10,965 nt of DNA from JAUNBG01 sp964442735. GTDB taxonomy: Bacteria; Planctomycetota; Planctomycetia; Pirellulales; Thermoguttaceae. Shown here piece after piece: positions 1-6,776 of the stretch. A program made the translations under genes and the position numbers. The stretch covers positions 1 to 10,965 of the forward strand of contig CAYUAP010000157.1 in the NCBI GenBank assembly GCA_964442735.1, read 5' to 3'. Under the pieces are notes generated by a model. The model saw only the letters and a list, made by a program, of their open reading frames with translations. It was not told the DNA's origin and made no database searches. Positions within the stretch are counted from its first letter, which is position 1. Each line of letters starts with the position of its first letter.

Positions 1-9
1 AATGCGTAT

Positions 10-62
10 GGACGTCTCGTCCGCACGCCGGGAAAACAGGCGTCTCGCCTGTTTTATTCCCC
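10..62 (+). repeat. Palindromic double-hairpin repeat, copy 1
   Basis: This 53-bp unit is repeated perfectly at 87-139. It holds two hairpins, each with a TCT loop. The first has arms GGACG and CGTCC (10-22). The second has arms AAAACAGGCG and CGCCTGTTTT, and is extended by an outer GGG/CCC pairing past a short bulge. Diverged relatives lie near 5577-5695 and 9381-9523. The unit resembles a REP-type extragenic palindrome. Its position before the lipoprotein gene suggests it belongs to the 3' region of an unseen upstream gene, but that gene is outside the window. Confidence 0.85.
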
Positions 63-86
63 AAAAAACGGAGTTGACAGGAACGC

Positions 87-139
87 GGACGTCTCGTCCG
101 CACGCCGGGAAAACAGGCGTCTCGCCTGTTTTATTCCCC
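87..139 (+). repeat. Palindromic double-hairpin repeat, copy 2
   Basis: This copy is identical over 53 bp to the one at 10-62, in the same orientation, with 24 bp between them. Both TCT-loop hairpins are perfect. Sequence outside the 53 bp differs, so the repeat boundaries are sharp here. Exact identity between neighbours suggests recent duplication or gene conversion. Confidence 0.85.
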
Positions 140-163
140 TGAATGAACTCCTAAATGAAAGTG

Positions 164-192
164 TTGTCCACCACTAGAGATACAATTAAGAT
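164..192 (+). promoter_or_regulatory. Candidate promoter of the OmpA-like lipoprotein gene
   Basis: TTGTCC (164-169) and TAAGAT (187-192) are separated by 17 bp and resemble sigma-70 -35 and -10 boxes, each matching 4 of 6 positions. The expected transcript start near 199 lies just ahead of the preferred ATG at 215 and downstream of the alternative ATG at 155. This is a pattern match only. Confidence 0.3.
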
Positions 193-214
193 AAATAGAA
201 TCGGGGCGGAATTT

Positions 215-1051
215 ATGAAGAGATATTTTTATTTACTAATCTGTATGGTTTTATTTACAGGATGTGCCAATGAAATACTAAAGGGGGAGATAGACACTGC
301 TCGTGAAAAGGAGCAGACCCTGACGAATGAATTGGAAGTTGCGCGCAAATACATTGAGAATCAGGATTATCAAAATGCGGATCTTCTTAAGCAGCAGGCG
401 CAGATTCGGCGTGATTCCGATACTCTTCTTCAGGAGCTCAATCAAAAGAATACCGAGTTACTTGCTGCTAACACAACTCTTTTAACACAAAACGAAGAAC
501 TTCAAAATCAGCTCAAGATCAACGAAGAAAAATCGGAAATGCAAAATACATCCTGGCAAAAAACTCCTTCTGTAACGATTATTCCCAATAACAGTTTTTC
601 CAGAACGGAAATATCTCTATCGGATACACGTCTTCTTCCTCCACATCGTCAAGGGGAAAATCTGGTTCTGGAACTTCAGGATGAATTTCTCTTTATTTAC
701 GATACAAAAAACAACATTTTAACTCTAACCGCCGAGGGAGAAAAATTATTATTCGATATCAGTCAGGAAATTCTTCGTTGTTATCCCAATAATATCTATC
801 GAATCGAAGGCCATACCTGTTATCAAAATAACATACCCTCAAAAAATAATCATTTGGATACAACGTGTCAAAAGGCACAACTTGTTGCGCAGTATCTTCT
901 TTCCCATACAACAATTACTCCCAATCAATTAGAAATTTGCGGATGTGGAACCAGTCGTCCCCTTGTTGCAGAAACAAATGATGATAATCGCAGGCGTAAT
1001 CAACGTGTCGAATGGATTATTCGACCGGAACGGCGTATTAAAATAAAATAG
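215..1051 (+). CDS. OmpA-like domain lipoprotein with coiled coil
   Basis: This is a predicted 278-residue outer-membrane lipoprotein. I chose the ATG at 215, preceded by GGGGCGGA (203-210), because it places a signal peptide at the N-terminus. An in-frame ATG at 155 would add 20 hydrophilic residues ahead of it. Residues 1-17 form a lipoprotein signal ending LFTGC, with lipidation expected at Cys17. Residues about 20-110 are Glu/Gln/Lys-rich and look coiled-coil. Residues about 165-270 match an OmpA C-terminal (peptidoglycan-associated) domain, with IEGHT, QKAQLVAQYLL, the GxGxxRPLV-like segment and NRRRNQRVEW. Family members tether the outer membrane to the cell wall. Here the usual Asp of the GHTD motif is Cys202 and the usual Arg of the RA motif appears to be Lys220, so the standard diaminopimelate contacts may be lost. 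The domain is rich in cysteines. It could equally be called Pal/YiaD-like. Confidence 0.8.
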   Translation: MKRYFYLLICMVLFTGCANEILKGEIDTAREKEQTLTNELEVARKYIENQDYQNADLLKQQAQIRRDSDTLLQELNQKNTELLAANTTLLTQNEELQNQLKINEEKSEMQNTSWQKTPSVTIIPNNSFSRTEISLSDTRLLPPHRQGENLVLELQDEFLFIYDTKNNILTLTAEGEKLLFDISQEILRCYPNNIYRIEGHTCYQNNIPSKNNHLDTTCQKAQLVAQYLLSHTTITPNQLEICGCGTSRPLVAETNDDNRRRNQRVEWIIRPERRIKIK

Positions 1052-1098
1052 AATGATATAATATATAAAATAGGTAATTTGGAAGCTGTGTATTTATA

Positions 1099-1129
1099 GG
1101 GCAAGTGATAATTGCCAACAAATTTTTTA
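1099..1129 (+). terminator. Weak candidate terminator after the OmpA-like gene
   Basis: A 5-bp stem GGCAA/TTGCC (1100-1104 with 1112-1116) has a 7-nt loop and is followed shortly by a T-run at 1123-1128. The stem is short and the T-run is offset, so this is only a weak intrinsic terminator candidate. It lies about 50 bp after the stop codon. Confidence 0.25.
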
Positions 1130-1156
1130 AATATTTTTTATTTATAGAAAAAGCTA

Positions 1157-1185
1157 TTGTCTTTTATGTTGGATTCAATTAGAAT
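1157..1185 (+). promoter_or_regulatory. Candidate promoter of the adaptor operon
   Basis: TTGTCT (1157-1162) and TAGAAT (1180-1185) are spaced by exactly 17 bp. The -10 box matches 5 of 6 consensus positions and the -35 box 4 of 6. Transcription would begin near 1192, leaving a leader of about 90 nt before the ATG at 1281. No operator is evident. Confidence 0.4.
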
Positions 1186-1280
1186 ATTGGAAACGGATTT
1201 TTATTTCATTAAATAGAGACCTGGAGTAATTTATTTATTCCAATTTTAATAATGGACCGAACAGGTTCTTTATAATTGAT

Positions 1281-3386
1281 ATGTTTGACCAATCCCCCCA
1301 ATACCCTGTATCTTTATACCCACCCCGTTCAGGGAAAGCTGTTTTTCGAATAGTTTTATCCCTGTGCCTGTTGTTTTTATTATTTCTTGGTGTCTTCTTG
1401 TTAGGACGGTCTTTTTTCGCTCCTAAAAAGAGGGTGTTTAATGTCATTCCGCTCGTCGTCAAAAAAGGCGATTTTATTCAGGATATTATCGGGCGTGGTA
1501 ATGCGGAGAGTTCCGATAATGTCGATATTAAAAGCCCTGCCGAAGGTTCAACGACGATTGTTACTCTCTTGCCGGAAGGTTCGTTGGTCAAAAAAGGAGA
1601 GGTTCTTGCCCAACTCGATACACAGCGTCTGGACAATCGAATTCTGATACATCAAAATTTTATGGATAATTCGCCTGGAGAGGTCGATAATTTACGCCTG
1701 TCCATTCTTCGGTCGGAGTATTCCCTGGAGGAATATTTGTCTGGAACTTTAAAAAAAGAGTGGATGGGAATTGAAAATACATTACTGAAAAAGCAGGAGG
1801 ATCTCCGGCAGAGCATCGAGCAGATCGATTATACAAAAAATCTGGTTCAGGCGGGATATACGGCACAGGCTCAATTGGACGTCGATGAAGTCGATATTCA
1901 AAAAAATAAAAATTCCGTTAAAAAATCGTTTTTAGACCAACGTGTTTTACTGAAATACTCCAGTGAAAAAAAGATTACTTCGATCATTATGGATATTGAA
2001 GTTGCTCGTGTCAATATGGAGGAAACGATGAAATGGATCAGTGAAAATGAAAAAGTACTGAAGAAACTGAACGAGCAATTAGAGGCCTGTTCTATTAAAG
2101 CTCCGAACGATGGACGACTGGTCTATGCCAATCAGGTTCTTCGGCCCGGTCGAAACGAATCGGAGATTATTAAAGAGGGAGCCAAGGTTAATAATGGGCA
2201 GTTACTGTTTCGTCTTCCAAATCCGGACCAAATGCAGATTCGGGCTCTTGTTCCTGAAGCTAATATGTTCTTAATCAAACAGGGAATGAAAGTTCTGATT
2301 ACTTTTGATCTCCTTCGATTTCGCCAGTTTGAAGGCGAAGTAATAAAAGTCAATACTTTTCCGGAACTTGACCGTCATTCGCCCGTAAAAAAATACGTGG
2401 TTCAGATTAAAATTAACAGTCCGGAACAGATTCGCAACGCCGGAATTGATCTGCGAACCGGTATTTCCGCCGACATTAGAATTATCGTTAAAGAAGTTCC
2501 CGAAGTACTGATTGTTCCGGTCAATGCTATAGTCAAGTTTGCCGGCAAAGATTTTTGTTTGATGTTCAATAACAACAAGTGGGATTATCGGGAAGTTCTG
2601 TTGGGACCGACGAACGATAGTGATGTCGTTATCCGTAAAGGTCTTGTCGAAGGCGATATTATTGTAGCGGGAGCTAAACGTTATCTGTCAGAAGTACTCC
2701 TTCCTGACTCAAGTAAACCTTCGCTTTTTGAGGATCTGAAAAAATTGGAAGAAGAACAGAAAAAGGAGGAGGAAGAACGATTAAAGAAGGAGGCGGAGTC
2801 GAATAAAAATGTTAATGGAGGCATGCCTCCTGGGCCTCCCGGCTCGGCTATGATCCCTCCTCCTGATGGAATTCAAGCCCCTGATGAAAATTCCGGGCCT
2901 CCGCCCGAACGGGGAGCCAATACGACAATGGCGAATCCATCAAACGATCTTCCTCCCAATAGTGATAAAGGGGACGCGAGTCAAGTGCCGGAAGGGAGTG
3001 TTCGGAGCGACGAAAAAAAGAAAGATCTTTCGGAAGAAGACAAATTACTCGACTGGTATAAAATTTTCAAGCCTGCAAGAAAGTATTTATCTTTAACAAC
3101 AATTGAACTCTGTTTTAAATTGGATAAAGATGAAAATAATATTGTGACAAGAGAAGAAATAGAACAAGCGGCGCCCGAACTCCTGGTTGTCTTCGATGAC
3201 TGGGACCGTAATCACAATAACGTTCTGGAGTACGTTGATATTGCCTGTGGTATGTATCGTGCGCGATCGGATTGCCGTAAAATTGACCTCTTTACTGCAT
3301 CGCGTGAAAAGGTTTTAGCTCAAAAGACTCAACAGAAACCTTCGGAATCTGGAAATATTCCGTCCGAAAAAGGAGGACAGCAATGA
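1281..3386 (+). CDS. HlyD/RND-type membrane-fusion adaptor with C-terminal EF-hand pair
   Basis: This 701-residue protein is an inner-membrane-anchored periplasmic adaptor. Residues about 21-42 form one membrane helix. Residues about 60-118 and 270-312 are the two halves of a lipoyl/barrel-sandwich domain (SPAEGSTTIVTLLPEGSLVKKGEVLAQLDT and CSIKAPNDGRLVYANQ). Between them is a long helical hairpin, about 130-268. Residues 315-470 give the beta-barrel and membrane-proximal region. This core matches adaptors that link RND pumps or ABC exporters to outer-membrane channels. Beyond it are a Lys/Glu-rich helix (485-508), a Pro/Gly-rich linker (about 512-565) and two EF-hand loops, D615-E626 (DKDENNIVTREE) and D642-D653 (DRNHNNVLEYVD), with calcium-ligand positions mostly filled. 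The tail is not part of a usual adaptor. The stop overlaps the next gene by 4 bp. The start has only a weak ribosome site but puts the membrane helix at the N-terminus. The transport partner is unknown. Confidence 0.85.
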   Translation: MFDQSPQYPVSLYPPRSGKAVFRIVLSLCLLFLLFLGVFLLGRSFFAPKKRVFNVIPLVVKKGDFIQDIIGRGNAESSDNVDIKSPAEGSTTIVTLLPEGSLVKKGEVLAQLDTQRLDNRILIHQNFMDNSPGEVDNLRLSILRSEYSLEEYLSGTLKKEWMGIENTLLKKQEDLRQSIEQIDYTKNLVQAGYTAQAQLDVDEVDIQKNKNSVKKSFLDQRVLLKYSSEKKITSIIMDIEVARVNMEETMKWISENEKVLKKLNEQLEACSIKAPNDGRLVYANQVLRPGRNESEIIKEGAKVNNGQLLFRLPNPDQMQIRALVPEANMFLIKQGMKVLITFDLLRFRQFEGEVIKVNTFPELDRHSPVKKYVVQIKINSPEQIRNAGIDLRTGISADIRIIVKEVPEVLIVPVNAIVKFAGKDFCLMFNNNKWDYREVLLGPTNDSDVVIRKGLVEGDIIVAGAKRYLSEVLLPDSSKPSLFEDLKKLEEEQKKEEEERLKKEAESNKNVNGGMPPGPPGSAMIPPPDGIQAPDENSGPPPERGANTTMANPSNDLPPNSDKGDASQVPEGSVRSDEKKKDLSEEDKLLDWYKIFKPARKYLSLTTIELCFKLDKDENNIVTREEIEQAAPELLVVFDDWDRNHNNVLEYVDIACGMYRARSDCRKIDLFTASREKVLAQKTQQKPSESGNIPSEKGGQQ
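3371..3376 (+). promoter_or_regulatory. Strong Shine-Dalgarno deciding the start of the second adaptor
   Basis: AGGAGG lies inside the end of the first adaptor gene, 6 nt before the ATG at 3383. It supports that start over the in-frame ATG at 3446, which sits directly before the membrane helix. Together with the ATGA stop/start overlap at 3383-3386 it indicates translational coupling. Confidence 0.8.
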
Positions 3387-5464
3387 TTTCCCGATATTTG
3401 ACGTTGCTTTATTCTGTGCTTTATTCTGTGTTTTATTCTGTACGAATGATACGTTATGTTTTTTTTCTCTTGTTGATATTCCTGTGTGTCGTTCTTGGTT
3501 ATTGTGTATTATTTCAAGATCGGGAATCGGGTACTTCGTCAATGGGAGAAGGAACTTTAGCGTCCTTCTTTACCGATATACCATCGAAACTGTATCACGG
3601 ACTTCATCGTCAGAATGATTTCCTGCTTCCTCAATCATTGATTCCGGTAAAACGTGGTATTTTTACCCAGGAGGTTCGTGGCAGGGGATATACGGAAAGT
3701 ATGGTGAACACGGATGTTGTGTGTAGTGTTGACGGTTTTACTCCCATCGTTTATCTTCTTCCGGAAGGAACGATCGTCAAAACTGGTGATATTCTCGCCA
3801 TGTTGGATACACAGGAGTCGGAAAACGAGCTTTTTAATCGTACATTTCGATATTTGAAATTATCCACCTGGCAGATGCAACGGGTAAATTCGCTCCGTAA
3901 AGCGGAAATTGCTCTTGAAGAATATATTTGTGGTACTTTTGAGAAGGAATGGCTACAGTTGGAGAATAAAATCTTCGATTATCATCAGACGTTAAAACAA
4001 TCGGATGAAAGATTGCGTTATACGGAACGGCTGGTTCGTATCGGTTATTCCTCCAAGGCACAGGTTGACGTCTATCGTGCCAATAAAGAAGATGCGGCTA
4101 ATAATCTGAAAAAAGTGCAGTTGGATGAAGAGGTCCTCCTGAAATTCTCTAGTGAAAATACGATAACTGACCTGATTGCTACGATAGAGCAGAACCTTCT
4201 GTCCCTGGACTTTATTAATGTGTTTCTTGAGTTGCGCAAACAAAGTCTAACGACCATGATGGAGCAGGTCGAGATGTGTACGATTCGTGCTCCTGTCGAC
4301 GGTGAACTGATTTATGCAAATCAATTGGTACATCGTCATCCTGGCGAGGATGAATTGATTCGTGTCGGCGCTAGTGTCTATAATGGTCAGTTGATGTTCC
4401 GTATTCCGGACAGTCATTTAATTCAGATTAATACCCTGGTCAACGAATCGGACATTTCAAAAATTGAAAAGGGAATGTCAGCCACTCTCTTTTTCGGCTT
4501 AATTTCGCCCGTCGTTTTTACTGGAACTGTTCATGATGTCAATCGATATCCCGAATTCGTATGGCAGTCGTCGGCCAAAAACTATATCGTTAATGTTCAA
4601 ATTGACGATCCGGACGCCGTTCGTAATATCGGAATTGAGCTCCGTACCGGTCTCTCGGCGGACGTCAACATAAAAATCGATGAAATGAAAGACGTACTAA
4701 CCGTGCCTCTAAACGCGCTCCTCTATTATGGAAGTAAAGTCTACTGCCTGACCTGGCAGGACAATTTATGGGGATACAAGGAAGTTTTACTCGGCCCTTC
4801 AAATGAAGAATCGGTTGTTATAAAAGAGGGATTACAGGAGGGGGATCTGATTGTCGAACAGGCCTATCGATATGCTGGACAGGTCTCGTTGCCTGGAATC
4901 CTGACTCCTTCGCTCTATCAGACGTCGATGAAAACGCACGACGAAAATGCCCAAAATAAATCAGAAGATAATAAACCAGAAAACAGTAAATCAGAAGACG
5001 GTAAACCAGAAAACAGTAAACCAGAAGACGGTAAAGCAGAAGACAGTAAACCAGAAGACAGTAAAGCGGACGAGACCAAAAAAAACGATTTGGACAAGAG
5101 TACGGAAGAGATTCCTGTTCTTGAGCGAAAAAAGAAGGAAGCCCGGAAACTTCTGTTGGATTTAAATACAAAATATGCTCCTATTGCCAAATACTATGAT
5201 AAATCCACGATGGAGATGTATCGATTACTTGACAAGGATGGTAATAAAACGATAACGCGGGAAGAGGTACAAAAAGCGGCTCCGGAGTTTCTTCAGTTCT
5301 ACGACGAATGGGATCGGGATAAAGATTCGAATTGGCAAATTGTCGATTTTGTTCTCGGTTATTATCATGTACGAAACCTCTACCGGGAAATGAAATTACA
5401 GTCCGAGGATGCGGAAACGAAAGTGGAAAAGGTCGAAAAACGTTCGGAAATACCATCGATTTAA
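3383..5464 (+). CDS. Second HlyD/RND-type adaptor with C-terminal EF-hand pair
   Basis: This 693-residue protein is a clear paralogue of its upstream neighbour. Both share the LEEY-GT-KEW segment, the hairpin turn with GY..(K)AQ.DV, YANQ and the LRTG(L/I)SAD motif. A membrane helix spans about 22-44, the first lipoyl half about 90-146, the helical hairpin about 150-295, the second lipoyl half from about 297, then barrel and membrane-proximal regions to about 510. The linker then holds eight 5-residue repeats of K-P/S/A-E-D/N-S/G type (residues 525-564). The C-terminus carries two EF-hand loops, D617-E628 (DKDGNKTITREE) and D644-D655 (DRDKDSNWQIVD). The N-terminus starts with LYSV-LYSV-FYSV, encoded by a 12-bp tandem repeat. 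It is the second gene of a two-gene operon, coupled by the ATGA overlap. A mixed adaptor complex of the two products is plausible but inferred. No pump gene is adjacent. Confidence 0.85.
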   Translation: MISRYLTLLYSVLYSVFYSVRMIRYVFFLLLIFLCVVLGYCVLFQDRESGTSSMGEGTLASFFTDIPSKLYHGLHRQNDFLLPQSLIPVKRGIFTQEVRGRGYTESMVNTDVVCSVDGFTPIVYLLPEGTIVKTGDILAMLDTQESENELFNRTFRYLKLSTWQMQRVNSLRKAEIALEEYICGTFEKEWLQLENKIFDYHQTLKQSDERLRYTERLVRIGYSSKAQVDVYRANKEDAANNLKKVQLDEEVLLKFSSENTITDLIATIEQNLLSLDFINVFLELRKQSLTTMMEQVEMCTIRAPVDGELIYANQLVHRHPGEDELIRVGASVYNGQLMFRIPDSHLIQINTLVNESDISKIEKGMSATLFFGLISPVVFTGTVHDVNRYPEFVWQSSAKNYIVNVQIDDPDAVRNIGIELRTGLSADVNIKIDEMKDVLTVPLNALLYYGSKVYCLTWQDNLWGYKEVLLGPSNEESVVIKEGLQEGDLIVEQAYRYAGQVSLPGILTPSLYQTSMKTHDENAQNKSEDNKPENSKSEDGKPENSKPEDGKAEDSKPEDSKADETKKNDLDKSTEEIPVLERKKKEARKLLLDLNTKYAPIAKYYDKSTMEMYRLLDKDGNKTITREEVQKAAPEFLQFYDEWDRDKDSNWQIVDFVLGYYHVRNLYREMKLQSEDAETKVEKVEKRSEIPSI
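3406..3441 (+). repeat. In-frame 12-bp tandem repeat (3 units)
   Basis: Units GCTTTATTCTGT at 3406-3417 and 3418-3429 are identical, and 3430-3441 differs at one base (GTTTTATTCTGT). They encode LYSV, LYSV and FYSV at residues 9-20 of the second adaptor, just before its membrane helix. The unit length keeps the reading frame. Confidence 0.85.
4955..5074 (+). repeat. In-frame 15-bp tandem repeat in adaptor linker (8 units)
   Basis: Eight successive 15-bp units encode NKSED, NKPEN, SKSED, GKPEN, SKPED, GKAED, SKPED and SKADE. They make a hydrophilic, charged, probably disordered linker between the adaptor core and the EF-hands. The DNA units are closely alike, which points to slippage or unequal recombination. 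The first adaptor has an unrelated Pro-rich linker at the same place. Confidence 0.9.
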
Positions 5465-5472
5465 AGCTCCTT

Positions 5473-5504
5473 TGTTTGGGTATGCGAATGTTTGGGTATG
5501 CGAA
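5473..5504 (+). repeat. Perfect 16-bp tandem duplication
   Basis: TGTTTGGGTATGCGAA occurs at 5473-5488 and again at 5489-5504 without change. It begins 8 bp after the stop codon of the second adaptor and is noncoding as far as I can see. Confidence 0.9.
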
Positions 5505-5540
5505 GAAAAAACATATTTAATTCCGGAGTTTGGGAGCGTT

Positions 5541-5591
5541 TGTTATCGCAATATAATTGTTATCACAATACAGTTGTTATACTGTACGACG
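5541..5591 (+). repeat. Degenerate 17-bp tandem repeat (3 units)
   Basis: Units start at 5541, 5558 and 5575, each with TGTTAT. The first two are TGTTATCGCAATATAAT and TGTTATCACAATACAGT. The third diverges as it runs into the palindromic element. A small hairpin, TACAGT/ACTGTA (5569-5574 with 5581-5586), spans the last junction. Confidence 0.6.
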
Positions 5592-5695
5592 TTATAAATA
5601 TGGCATTTCCTGGGAGTGACGTTTCGTCCGCATACTCTAGAACAGGTGTTTCGTCTGTTTTGAATAATAGATTTTTATAACGACCTTGAGTATAT
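5577..5695 (+). repeat. Palindromic double-hairpin element, copy 3 (diverged)
   Basis: This copy aligns with the element at 9381-9523 over its full length, including the flanks TTATACT on the left and CGACCTTGA(G/A)TATAT on the right. The central hairpins are GACG-TTT-CGTC and AACAGGTG-TTT-CGTCTGTT. The latter stays paired through two G-T wobbles. The ends CGTTATAA (5590-5597) and TTATAACG (5675-5682) are inverted repeats. It lies about 110 bp downstream of the adaptor operon and in the same direction, so it may act as a transcript 3'-end structure. Confidence 0.75.
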
Positions 5696-5715
5696 ATCCG
5701 AATAATTGGTATATC
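5686..5715 (+). promoter_or_regulatory. Weak candidate promoter of the DUF1080 gene
   Basis: TTGAGT (5686-5691) and TATATC (5710-5715) are spaced by 18 bp. The -35-like box lies in the conserved right end of palindromic copy 3. Both boxes are imperfect. The remaining leader to 5813 is AT-rich with no clear regulatory structure. Confidence 0.2.
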
Positions 5716-5813
5716 AGACATCTATTGAATGAACGAAAAAGTACTGGAGGTTCTTCCTGAAATTGCGTAGAAGGAACATTCAGCATTAAATTTTTAATAT
5801 AAGGAGAAGTACC

Positions 5814-6596
5814 ATGAAATGGTCATTACGATTGTTAATGCTTTTGATAATGATGACAAGTATAACGGTGATGGCGTCCGAGCCGCGTTCGCTGTTTAAC
5901 GGGCAGAATCTCGACAATTGGTATAAATTTATTCGGCAACGTGGAAGAGACAATGATCCGAAGGGGGTCTTTACCGTTGTGGACGGTGTTATTCGTGTTT
6001 CGGGGGAAGAATACGGTTGTATTACCACAAGCGAGTCATTTCAGGATTACAAATTGACCTTGGAGTACAAATGGGGGGGAAAGACTTGGGGAAACCGGAA
6101 GGCTAGTGCAAGAGATTCCGGGGTCCTGATTCATTCGAATGGTCCGGATGGCGGTTTCGGTGGTGTCTGGATGGTCTCGATTGAGGCCAATTTGGTTGAA
6201 GGTGGAATAGGCGACTTCTGGATGGTGTGTAATAAAAATGACGGCTTGAGTGCTACTTGTGACGTGACTGTCCGAAATGGAATGGCCGTTTTCGATCCGG
6301 AAAAGGGAACGCCACGAACGATTACGGCAAACGCGGATCGTTGTTTCGCCTGGTCAAAATGTGATACTGAACGGACTGATACACTGGGGTTCCACGGTAA
6401 AAATGATATTGATCGGGTTGGTGAATGGAATGAAATGTCTATTGTTGCAAAAGGAAATTCCATGGACGTTTACATCAACGGTACGTTGGTGAATCGCGTC
6501 TATAATCTCGTCGAAAGAAAAGGTAAAATACAACTTCAATCGGAAGGGGCGGAAATCTTTTTCCGAAACATTACGATTCAGTCTCTCGACAAATAA
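5814..6596 (+). CDS. Secreted DUF1080 (3-keto-disaccharide hydrolase family) protein
   Basis: This 260-residue protein has a classical signal peptide (residues 1-21, cleavage likely after VMA at Ala21), so it should be exported. Right after it is the family's opening motif, SLFNGQNLDNWY (compare LFNGKDLSGW). DSGVLIHSNGPDGGFGG and the closing GKIQLQSEGAEIFFRNITIQSL also fit the concanavalin-like DUF1080 fold (PF06439). Some characterised members hydrolyse or cleave 3-keto-glycosides; most planctomycete copies have no tested substrate. Its length equals a single domain with no extra modules. AAGGAG (5801-5806) lies 7 nt before the ATG, which fixes the start. It is alone on its strand and convergent with the isomerase gene. 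No 3-keto-sugar oxidoreductase is nearby, so the substrate cannot be told from context. Confidence 0.88.
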   Translation: MKWSLRLLMLLIMMTSITVMASEPRSLFNGQNLDNWYKFIRQRGRDNDPKGVFTVVDGVIRVSGEEYGCITTSESFQDYKLTLEYKWGGKTWGNRKASARDSGVLIHSNGPDGGFGGVWMVSIEANLVEGGIGDFWMVCNKNDGLSATCDVTVRNGMAVFDPEKGTPRTITANADRCFAWSKCDTERTDTLGFHGKNDIDRVGEWNEMSIVAKGNSMDVYINGTLVNRVYNLVERKGKIQLQSEGAEIFFRNITIQSLDK

Positions 6597-6621
6597 TAAA
6601 GGGGGGGGATACTTTATTATT
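6592..6621 (+). terminator. Hairpin over the DUF1080 stop codon with a G8 run in the loop
   Basis: Arms AATAATAAAG (6592-6601) and CTTTATTATT (6612-6621) pair perfectly over 10 bp. The loop holds seven of the eight consecutive G residues at 6601-6608. The left arm contains the TAA stop (6594-6596). No T-run follows, so it may be a transcript-end or stability structure rather than a strict intrinsic terminator. Confidence 0.45.
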
Positions 6622-6776
6622 CTTCCGGCCCGGGGTGATTTAAGAGGTTTATGAACTTCTTCCGACCACAGGGATACTGTTTCGTTTATCAGACGCGATT
6701 ATATTGGGGTCGGTTATAATAAAGTTTTCTATCATATAATTTTGATTGCCATTGGTTATGGAATGGCCTTGTTGGT

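Noticed and set aside
74..79. TTGACA as a -35 box
   Set aside because: It is a perfect -35 sequence, but no -10-like box lies 16-18 bp downstream, where the GC-rich palindrome sits.
10..139. Possible CRISPR-like direct repeats
   Set aside because: There are only two copies, the units are 53 bp and strongly palindromic, and no further spacers or cas genes are seen. An extragenic palindromic repeat explains them better.
155..214. 20-residue N-terminal extension of the OmpA-like lipoprotein
   Set aside because: It would bury the lipoprotein signal peptide behind a charged stretch. The ATG at 215 has a better ribosome site.
4818..5171. 117-codon minus-strand reading frame rich in Leu, Tyr and Cys, resembling a membrane protein
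   Set aside because: It is the antisense of the charged 15-bp repeat linker in the second adaptor. Its hydrophobic periodic sequence is a by-product of that repeat.
5409..5680. Small plus-strand frames between the second adaptor and the DUF1080 gene
   Set aside because: They run through tandem repeats and the palindromic element, overlap one another in different frames and lack ribosome sites. I treat the region as noncoding.
6698..6767. Short inverted repeats (ATTATA/TATAAT and GCCAT/ATGGC) as a terminator for the isomerase gene
   Set aside because: Stems are only 5-6 bp and no T-run follows on the minus strand, so I do not call a terminator there.
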